Origin: Spirochaetaceae bacterium
GTDB taxonomy: Bacteria; Spirochaetota; Spirochaetia; Treponematales; Breznakiellaceae
DNA: 7,998 nt
Direction of reading: 5' to 3'
Assembly: GCA_031258615.1 (NCBI GenBank)
Contig: JAIRMP010000237.1
Span: 1 to 7,998, forward strand
Positions within the stretch are counted from its first letter, which is position 1. The number at the start of each line of letters is the position of its first letter. Positions 1 to 5,023 of this stretch are shown here, piece after piece. Under the pieces are notes generated by a model that did not search any database, was not told where the DNA came from, and saw nothing but the letters and a program-made list of their open reading frames with translations. Made by a program: the position numbers and the translations under genes.

Positions 1-857
1 GCGCCCATGGTAAAGGCTTGGGCGATTTTATTGCTGGTACAGATCGCCGAGATGGGAAAGCCGCCGCCCATTGCCTTGGCCATAGACAGAATATCCGGTT
101 TAATGCCGTAATGCATATAGGCCATCACTTCTCCCGTGCGGCACCAGCCGGTCTGGATTTCGTCCAGAAGCAGGAGCAGGTTTTTCTCGTCGCACAGGTT
201 CCGTATGCCGCGCAGGAATTCCGGCGCAGCCGGATGCACGCCGCCTTCCCCCTGCACCGGTTCCAGCATGATGGCAATGGTATCGCCGGTAACACGGGAC
301 GCGAAATCGTCCAGATTGTTAAATTCAGCGTAGCTAAAACCCGGCAGCATAGGGCCAAACCCGCGCTGGCAGGCTGTGTCCGGCTGCCCCGTCGCGGAAA
401 GCGCGCCAAACGTACGCCCGTGAAAGCTGTCTTTCGCGGTGATGATATGGTAACGGGCAGGCCCGTATGTTTCGATGCCGTACTTCCGGGCCATCTTGAT
501 CATGGCTTCGTTGGCTTCCGCGCCTGAGTTCTGGTAGAAAATCTTTTCATACCCAAGGGTCGCGCAGATTTTCTCCGCCAGAAGCGCCTGTTGGATAAGG
601 TAAGGATAGTTAAACGTGTGAATCACATCGTCAATCTGCTCCTTCGCCGCGGCAGCCACTTTTGCGTTCCGGTTTCCCGCGCTGTTCACGGCGATACCGC
701 CGTAAAAATCAAGGTATGCCACGCCTTGCTCATCATACAGATAGACCCCTTCCGCCCGTTCGCAAATGAAGTCGTAACGTTCATAGGTTTCGATGAGATA
801 CTTTTTAGTCAGCGCCTTAATTTCGGCGGCGCTTTTGCCTGTGTCTTTCAGTTTCAT
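1..857 (-). CDS. Class-III PLP aminotransferase, acetylornithine-aminotransferase-like (partial, C-terminus off the left edge)
   Basis: This gene encodes a fold-type I, PLP-dependent omega-amino acid aminotransferase that moves an amino group from a terminal amine to a 2-oxoacid such as 2-oxoglutarate. The 285 visible codons read in one frame to the edge. They hold the phosphate-binding NSGAEANE at residues 110-117, FHGR at 145-148 (the aromatic that stacks on the PLP ring), LEPVQGEGG, the cofactor Asp in DEIQTG (D232) and the PLP lysine in SMAKAMGGG (K261). E. coli ArgD has about 400 residues, so roughly 110-120 are missing. The start is well fixed: an in-frame TAA lies at 863-861, two codons upstream, and GGGGG (868-864) sits 6 nt before the ATG. 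The gene follows the alcohol dehydrogenase by 93 nt on the same strand. The usual GHxHP near residue 50 is replaced by a GNRN-containing stretch. The family is secure. The substrate is not: acetylornithine, ornithine and 5-aminovalerate are all possible. Confidence 0.93.
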   Translation of the reverse strand, partial: MKLKDTGKSAAEIKALTKKYLIETYERYDFICERAEGVYLYDEQGVAYLDFYGGIAVNSAGNRNAKVAAAAKEQIDDVIHTFNYPYLIQQALLAEKICATLGYEKIFYQNSGAEANEAMIKMARKYGIETYGPARYHIITAKDSFHGRTFGALSATGQPDTACQRGFGPMLPGFSYAEFNNLDDFASRVTGDTIAIMLEPVQGEGGVHPAAPEFLRGIRNLCDEKNLLLLLDEIQTGWCRTGEVMAYMHYGIKPDILSMAKAMGGGFPISAICTSNKIAQAFTMG

Positions 858-911
858 ACTTTACCCCCATAAATTCCGTAAAAAATTTTGTTAAACAAGT
901 CACCTATATAC

Positions 912-950
912 GAGCCGCTCCAAAACAGACCGCATTAGCGCGAGAGGCTC
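912..950 (-). other. Hairpin in the gap between alcohol dehydrogenase and aminotransferase genes
   Basis: Directly after the alcohol dehydrogenase stop codon, GAGCC (912-916) pairs with GGCTC (946-950). After one mismatch, CTC (918-920) pairs with GAG (942-944), and the loop holds a small CGC-ATTA-GCG stem (931-940). No T-run follows on the minus strand, so it is a poor intrinsic terminator. It may be an mRNA stability or attenuation element, or chance. The rest of the 93-nt gap is AT-rich, with a short TTGTT-A-AACAA palindrome at 888-898. Confidence 0.35.
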
Positions 951-2081
951 CTAGAGCGCCGCGTGATAAATTGCCTTGATTTCATCAAGGCTGAATTGGA
1001 CCGGGTTGTTGGCTAGTCCGGCGGCGGACACCTTGAAGGCGTTTTCCGCCATCCAGTCTACATCTTCCGGCTTTACGCCCTGGCTGCCAAGACCAATGGC
1101 AAGGTCAAGTCCGGCAAGCAATTCCTTTACCCGAGCGGCGCAATCTTTTTCATCCTTGCCGCCCAGGCGCCGGGAAATTTCCGCAAACCGGGCGGGCGCG
1201 GCGGCGACGGACCGCTCAATTACCGGCACGGTGAGGGATGCAAGCCCTTTGCCATGCGTCAGGTTTCGCAAGCCGCTTGCCGGATGTTCAAGGGCGTGCG
1301 GCGCGGTTAAACCGGCTATGCCTATGCTCATGCCGCCCAATGTGCTGGCCCAACTGAGTTTTTCCCACTCGGCCAGCCCTCCCTTTCCGCTATACAAAGG
1401 GATCAGGCTTTCACTAACGAGGTCAATTCCCTCAAGCGCGTACATATCCGACACAGGTATAGCGGCGGCGGAAAGAAACGCTTCCATACAGTGGCAGAGC
1501 GTGTCAAACCCCACGCCGGCGAGCACCCCCCGCGGCATCGTGGTCATCAATTCGGGGTCAATTATCGACAGTTTGGCGACAATCATGGTTCCCCGCAGAG
1601 ATTTTTTATCCCCTGTTTCCGGATCGGTAACCACCGCAAACCCGTTGCCCTCGCTTCCGGTACCGCAGGTGGTGGGAACCAGCACGATAGGGAATGCTTC
1701 TTGCGAGACTTTCCGTCCGTACACATAATCCATCAGATCGCCGTCATTTTTTCCCATGAAGGCGATACACTTGGCGGCATCCATGATGCTTCCGCCGCCT
1801 ATCCCCAGCGCGAAATCCGCCCCAAAGTCCCGGAGCGCCTTGACTCCCGCGTAAACCTGGGGAACGGTGGGATTCGGCTCCACTTGATCATAGACACGGC
1901 TTTCAATCCCCTCGGCGGTCAAAAGGGTGCAAACCTTGTCGAGAAGACCGGTTTTTTTCGCGCTTCCACGGCCCGTAACGATCAGGGCTTTTTTCCCGAA
2001 CGCCCCTGCCCGTTTGCCAATCTCGTTTACACAACCAGCCCCAAACAGAATATTAACCGGGAGGTTAAAAGAAAATCTCAT
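951..2081 (-). CDS. Iron-containing (group III) alcohol dehydrogenase
   Basis: This is an NAD(P)-dependent, metal-dependent alcohol dehydrogenase/aldehyde reductase of the Fe-ADH superfamily (FucO, DhaT and 4-hydroxybutyrate dehydrogenase relatives). It is 376 residues long, typical for the family. The N-terminal Rossmann-like half carries GGGS at 95-98 with D101 and K104, the classic GGGSxxDxxK nucleotide signature. The C-terminal helical half carries the four metal ligands D193, H197, H262 and H276, spaced almost as in E. coli FucO, plus the conserved H266. I chose the ATG at 2081 rather than the longer in-frame ATG at 2150. The shorter form begins with the family's usual N-terminus and has AAGGA 8 nt upstream, whereas 2150 has no Shine-Dalgarno and lies too close to the predicted promoter. 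It is probably co-transcribed with the downstream aminotransferase. The alcohol used cannot be read from sequence. A semialdehyde derived from 5-aminovalerate is an inference from context only. Confidence 0.93.
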   Translation of the reverse strand: MRFSFNLPVNILFGAGCVNEIGKRAGAFGKKALIVTGRGSAKKTGLLDKVCTLLTAEGIESRVYDQVEPNPTVPQVYAGVKALRDFGADFALGIGGGSIMDAAKCIAFMGKNDGDLMDYVYGRKVSQEAFPIVLVPTTCGTGSEGNGFAVVTDPETGDKKSLRGTMIVAKLSIIDPELMTTMPRGVLAGVGFDTLCHCMEAFLSAAAIPVSDMYALEGIDLVSESLIPLYSGKGGLAEWEKLSWASTLGGMSIGIAGLTAPHALEHPASGLRNLTHGKGLASLTVPVIERSVAAAPARFAEISRRLGGKDEKDCAARVKELLAGLDLAIGLGSQGVKPEDVDWMAENAFKVSAAGLANNPVQFSLDEIKAIYHAAL

Positions 2082-2089
2082 AATGTTGT

Positions 2090-2094
2090 TCCTT
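2090..2094 (-). promoter_or_regulatory. Ribosome binding site deciding the alcohol dehydrogenase start
   Basis: AAGGA on the minus strand (2094-2090) lies 8 nt before the ATG at 2081. The alternative upstream ATG at 2150 has no purine-rich stretch in front of it, so this site selects the 376-residue product. Confidence 0.7.
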
Positions 2095-2167
2095 CTACAT
2101 ATACGGTGTTTTTTCGCTGTTTTACCGGAATCCAAAATCCCTCGGCGCATTCAACCATTGATTAAAT

Positions 2168-2196
2168 AGTCTACACCAGTGATCTGAAATTTCCAA
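2168..2196 (-). promoter_or_regulatory. Candidate sigma70 promoter for the leftward dehydrogenase/aminotransferase pair
   Basis: Reading leftwards, TTGGAA (2196-2191) and TAGACT (2173-2168) are separated by exactly 17 nt. Each matches four of six consensus bases. Transcription would start near 2160 and leave an untranslated leader of about 80 nt before the ATG at 2081. This is a by-eye match only. I saw no sigma54 motif for this direction in the interval. Confidence 0.4.
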
Positions 2197-2210
2197 GTAT
2201 CGATTCGGAA
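2191..2210. promoter_or_regulatory. Imperfect dyad, possible regulator or enhancer-binding site
   Basis: TTCCAA (2191-2196) and TCGGAA (2205-2210) form a five-of-six inverted repeat around an 8-nt spacer that contains ATCGAT. It overlaps the -35 of the leftward promoter and lies about 60-80 nt upstream of the expected sigma54 start site of putP. That is close to where an enhancer-binding activator could sit. There is only one copy and it is short, so chance is quite possible. Confidence 0.22.
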
Positions 2211-2244
2211 GCCGCGTATTTTGGCTGCCGGGCTTGTCCCCGTG

Positions 2245-2261
2245 TTGGCACATTTCTTGCT
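2245..2261 (+). promoter_or_regulatory. Sigma54 (RpoN) -24/-12 promoter upstream of putP
   Basis: The sequence TTGGCACATTTCTTGCT matches the sigma54 consensus TTGGCAC-N5-TTGCW. The invariant GG (2247-2248) and GC (2259-2260) are separated by exactly 10 nt. Transcription would start near 2272, about 23 nt before the putP ATG. A sigma54 promoter needs an ATP-dependent enhancer-binding activator. In Clostridioides difficile, the prd operon is controlled by such an activator, PrdR. No activator gene is visible in this window. Confidence 0.82.
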
Positions 2262-2282
2262 GGGTAAAAGACATATTTTAAC

Positions 2283-2288
2283 AGGAGG
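2283..2288 (+). promoter_or_regulatory. Strong ribosome binding site of putP
   Basis: A full AGGAGG lies 6 nt before the ATG at 2295 and fixes the start. Confidence 0.85.
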
Positions 2289-2294
2289 CATAAA

Positions 2295-3782
2295 ATGTCA
2301 TCACATATCGTTAGCATGATTTTTGCGTTTGTTCTTTATCTTGGGGGCATGATTCTCATAGGCTTGTGGCAGTCCCGAAAGATGTCTAGTTCGGCGGACT
2401 TTTTTCTGGGGGCGCGGAGCACAGGGCCGTGGATAACGGCGCTCAGCGCGGAGGCGTCGGATATGTCCGGCTGGCTGCTCATGGGGCTGCCCGGCGTCGC
2501 GTACCTTGGCGGCATGAAGGAGGCGTTCTGGACCGCGCTCGGCCTTGTCATCGGTACATGGCTCAACTGGCTGCTGGTGGCCAAACGCTTGCGCAAGTAT
2601 ACGATTCACGCCGGGGACGCGATCACAATCCCTGAGTTTTTCACGAACCGGTTTAAGGACAAGTCCCACCTCATATCGCTGGTATCGGTCATTTTCATCA
2701 TCTTTTTCTTTACGATCTACACGGCATCCGGTTTTGTCGCCTGCGCCAAGCTCTTTAACTCTGTCTTCGGCATCCCCTATACCGGCGCGCTGGCGCTTGG
2801 CATCGTGATCATCCTTTCCTACACGATCATGGGCGGTTACCTTGCCGTCTGCTCCACAGACTTTGTGCAGGGAACTTTGATGTTTATAGCGCTTATCCTC
2901 ACGACTATAGTCGGCGCGGCATCGCTTGGCGGACCCGGCGAGGCGATAGAGAGGGTCAACGCGCTGGGAGCGAACTTCCTAAACCCCTTTGTCGGTGAGG
3001 GCTTCGGGACGATGGATATCATCTCGGCGTTGGGCTGGGGGCTGGGCTATTTCGGAATGCCGCACATCCTCGTCCGGTTCATGGGGCTGCGCTCGAACAA
3101 AGAAGTCCGCACTTCCTGCACAATAGCAATGGTCTGGGTGGTTATCGCCTTCATCGGCGCGCTCCTTGTCGGCGCGTTCGGCAGGGTTTACCTTGCCCCG
3201 CTTGACCTTGCGGCGACCGGCGCGCAGGAAACGGTGTTTATCGAGACCCTGCTGAAGATGTTCCCCGGATTCATCGCCGGTATCTTCCTGTGCGGGATTC
3301 TTGCCGCGGCGATGAGCACCGCCGATTCGCAGCTTCTGGTCGCGTCGAGCGCCTTCTCCCGCGACATCTACACCGTGTTTCTTAACAAAACCGCGACCGA
3401 AAAGCAGAGCCTCCTCATGAGCCGCATAACGGTATTCGCGGTTGCCGCCGTCGCCTTTATCATCTCGCTTGATCCGGGGAGTTCGATCTTCGGCCTGGTG
3501 AGTTACGCATGGGCCGGCTTCGGCGCGACATTCGGGCCCCTCGTGCTGCTGTCCATTTTCTGGAAAGGGGCGACGCGCACCGGGGCGCTGTCCGGACTCA
3601 TCTGCGGCGGTATCACCGTGATCATCTGGAAACAACTTTCCGGCGGCATATTCAACCTCTACGAAATCATCCCCGGCTTCGCGGTTTGTCTGCTTGTCGC
3701 CGTAATTGTCAGTCTGCTGGGCAGGCCGGGCGACGCCGAGGTGATCGCGGAATACGAGGCCTATCAGAAACTGGGCGATTGA
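2295..3782 (+). CDS. putP: Sodium/proline symporter PutP
   Basis: This is an inner-membrane Na+/L-proline symporter of the solute:sodium symporter (SSS) family. At 495 residues it is close to the 502 of E. coli PutP, with the same succession of about 13 hydrophobic segments. Residues important in E. coli PutP recur one or two positions later: R41 (Arg40), the Na+-site D56 in the ASDMSGWLL segment (Asp55), Y142 in FFTIYTASG (Tyr140), and S341/T342 after the AAAM segment (Ser340/Thr341). The signatures GWGLGYFG, SYAWAGFGA and YEIIPGF are also shared, which separates it from pantothenate or glucose branches of the family. It is preceded by a sigma54 promoter and followed by a terminator, so it can be a single-gene unit. 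Its place ahead of prdF, prdC and prdA suggests it supplies proline for Stickland reduction. Isoleucine codons are mainly ATC (32 of 48), unlike the prd genes. Confidence 0.96.
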   Translation: MSSHIVSMIFAFVLYLGGMILIGLWQSRKMSSSADFFLGARSTGPWITALSAEASDMSGWLLMGLPGVAYLGGMKEAFWTALGLVIGTWLNWLLVAKRLRKYTIHAGDAITIPEFFTNRFKDKSHLISLVSVIFIIFFFTIYTASGFVACAKLFNSVFGIPYTGALALGIVIILSYTIMGGYLAVCSTDFVQGTLMFIALILTTIVGAASLGGPGEAIERVNALGANFLNPFVGEGFGTMDIISALGWGLGYFGMPHILVRFMGLRSNKEVRTSCTIAMVWVVIAFIGALLVGAFGRVYLAPLDLAATGAQETVFIETLLKMFPGFIAGIFLCGILAAAMSTADSQLLVASSAFSRDIYTVFLNKTATEKQSLLMSRITVFAVAAVAFIISLDPGSSIFGLVSYAWAGFGATFGPLVLLSIFWKGATRTGALSGLICGGITVIIWKQLSGGIFNLYEIIPGFAVCLLVAVIVSLLGRPGDAEVIAEYEAYQKLGD

Positions 3783-3832
3783 CGGCAGGATGGTTGTGAG
3801 CCCGACCGCGCCCTGTACGGTGCCAACGACAT

Positions 3833-3845
3833 CTTAACCGTTAAG
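3833..3845. repeat. Short palindrome CTTAAC-C-GTTAAG
   Basis: A perfect 6-bp inverted repeat with a one-base centre lies between the putP stop and the terminator stem. The centre is too small for a hairpin loop, so if it has a function it would be as a protein-binding site. None is known to me. Confidence 0.25.
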
Positions 3846-3848
3846 CAA

Positions 3849-3884
3849 GAGCAGTGAGCGATTGGTTATCGTTCACCGCTCTTT
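3849..3884 (+). terminator. Intrinsic terminator after putP
   Basis: A 14-bp stem (3849-3862 with 3868-3881) has one A/C mismatch, one G/T pair and a TGGTT loop. The flanking AA and TT extend it. Only TTT follows directly, then a T-rich but interrupted stretch to about 3900, so termination may be partial. It lies 67 nt after the putP stop and separates putP from the prd genes. Confidence 0.75.
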
Positions 3885-3910
3885 GCGCTTCGTTTCTTTC
3901 AATCAACCAC

Positions 3911-3967
3911 TTTTTTAAGCGTAAAAAGCAACATTTTTGTGAAAAAGGCTGGTTTTATTACAAAAAA
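3911..3967 (+). promoter_or_regulatory. Phased A/T-tracts in the prdF leader
   Basis: Six A- or T-runs of 4-6 bases lie at 3911-3916, 3923-3927, 3934-3938, 3942-3946, 3953-3956 and 3962-3967. Their centres are spaced about 8-11 bp, close to one helical turn, which predicts a curved segment or an UP-like element. A weak sigma70 pair, TTGTGA (3937-3942) and TACAAA (3959-3964) with a 16-nt spacer, lies inside. It would start transcription almost on the gene, so I do not rely on it. No sigma54 motif is present in 3783-3972. Confidence 0.4.
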
Positions 3968-3972
3968 GTAGA

Positions 3973-5010
3973 ATGTTGGCGAATATGAAAATAGAGTTAG
4001 ACCCAAAAAGGTACGAGCGCTGTCTTATTACCATAGATTCCCACACTATGGGAGAGGCTACCCGTATTATAGTCGAAGGCGTCCCCCGTCTGGAAGGGAA
4101 GACCATGATGGAAAAAAAGCTGTCTTTCAAAAACAGCTTCGATCACCTCCGAACCGCCTTGATGTTGGAACCCAGGGGGCACAGCAATATGTTCGGCGCG
4201 CTGCTTACAGAGCCTGCCGGCAGCGGCGCGGACATAGGCGTGATCTTTATGGACACAGGCGGTTACCTTAACATGTGCGGACACGGAATCATGGGGGTAG
4301 CTGTCGCCGCCCTTGAAGTCGGCATTGTAAAGGCAGAGCCGCCTTTAACCACAATCAGGCTTGACACGCCGGCTGGAATTATAAAAACTAAAGTTTCGGT
4401 CGAAAACGGCCGCGCAAAAGAAGTCAATGTATACACTGTCCCTTCTTTTTTATACAAAGAAGGCGTAAAACTGTCTTTGCCGGAATACGGAGAAATAAAA
4501 TTAAACATTGCTTTCGGCGGCAGCTTTTTCGCGCTTGTGAATTCTATTGACCTGGGACTCTGTATACGTAAAGAATATATAGGGCGGTTTGTAGAGCTGG
4601 GCATGAAGATTCTTCGCGCGACAAATGAGGCGGTAGACGTAAAACATCCGCTGCTGCCAATAAACACTGTGGACCTGGTTGAATTCTACGAGACGGAGGC
4701 CGACAGCGCGTTTCAAAAAAACATAGTCGTGTTCGGGGACGGACAGTTTGACAGAAGCCCCTGCGGTACCGGCACCGCGGCGCGTATCGCGGAGCTTTAT
4801 ACAAAAGGGCGTATACCGCTCGGTGAAGAGATTACAAACGAAAGCATAACAGGCGCGACGTTCCGCGGGGCCGCTGTCAGGGAAACTTTCATAGGAGAGT
4901 TTCAAGGCATCATTCCGCGCATAACCGGGCAGGCCTATATTACGGGAATCAATCGTTGGCTGCTTGACAGGGACGACCCGCTTAAATACGGGTTTTTGAT
5001 TCACGCGTAA
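3973..5010 (+). CDS. prdF: Proline racemase PrdF
   Basis: A cofactor-independent cytoplasmic proline racemase that interconverts L- and D-proline and so supplies the D-isomer used by proline reductase. The 345-residue product keeps both catalytic cysteines of the family: C102 in NMCGHG and C264 in SPCGTG. It also has the N-terminal IDSHTMGEATR signature, LEPRGH and GGSFFA. The two-cysteine state argues against the related trans-3-hydroxyproline dehydratases, in which one cysteine is replaced by threonine. The start is uncertain. ATG 3973 and ATG 3985 are both weakly served, with no clear Shine-Dalgarno, which is odd beside the strong sites of putP and prdA. The stop is 13 nt before prdC. Isoleucine codon use (14 ATA, 11 ATT, 6 ATC) differs sharply from putP. 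In C. difficile prdF lies at the far end of the prd operon, whereas here it comes first. Confidence 0.94.
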   Translation: MLANMKIELDPKRYERCLITIDSHTMGEATRIIVEGVPRLEGKTMMEKKLSFKNSFDHLRTALMLEPRGHSNMFGALLTEPAGSGADIGVIFMDTGGYLNMCGHGIMGVAVAALEVGIVKAEPPLTTIRLDTPAGIIKTKVSVENGRAKEVNVYTVPSFLYKEGVKLSLPEYGEIKLNIAFGGSFFALVNSIDLGLCIRKEYIGRFVELGMKILRATNEAVDVKHPLLPINTVDLVEFYETEADSAFQKNIVVFGDGQFDRSPCGTGTAARIAELYTKGRIPLGEEITNESITGATFRGAAVRETFIGEFQGIIPRITGQAYITGINRWLLDRDDPLKYGFLIHA

Positions 5011-5023
5011 GAGAAGGGTATCC

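Noticed and set aside
18..872. Plus-strand open frames (18-527, 591-872) at the left end
   Set aside because: The minus strand encodes the aminotransferase continuously through this stretch with all PLP motifs.
912..950. Hairpin as an intrinsic terminator for the alcohol dehydrogenase
   Set aside because: No T-run follows on the minus strand and the loop is large, so I list it only as a structured element.
2082..2150. Longer alcohol dehydrogenase start at 2150
   Set aside because: It has no ribosome binding site, a non-family extension of 23 residues, and lies only about 10 nt from the predicted transcription start.
976..2165. Plus-strand open frames of 250 and 224 codons opposite the alcohol dehydrogenase
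   Set aside because: They are antisense shadows. The minus-strand frame has all family motifs and metal ligands.
2979..3635. Minus-strand open frame of 218 codons inside putP
   Set aside because: It is rich in charged residues and antisense to a clear membrane transporter, with no recognisable domain.
3787..3801. Possible sigma54 promoter with GG at 3788-3789 and GC at 3800-3801
   Set aside because: The spacing fits, but the flanking bases do not match TGGCAC or TTGC, and it lies upstream of the terminator.
3973..5010. Trans-3-hydroxyproline dehydratase or 4-hydroxyproline epimerase instead of proline racemase
   Set aside because: The dehydratase lacks one catalytic cysteine, but both are present here. 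The prd context and PrdF-like signatures favour proline racemase over the epimerase.
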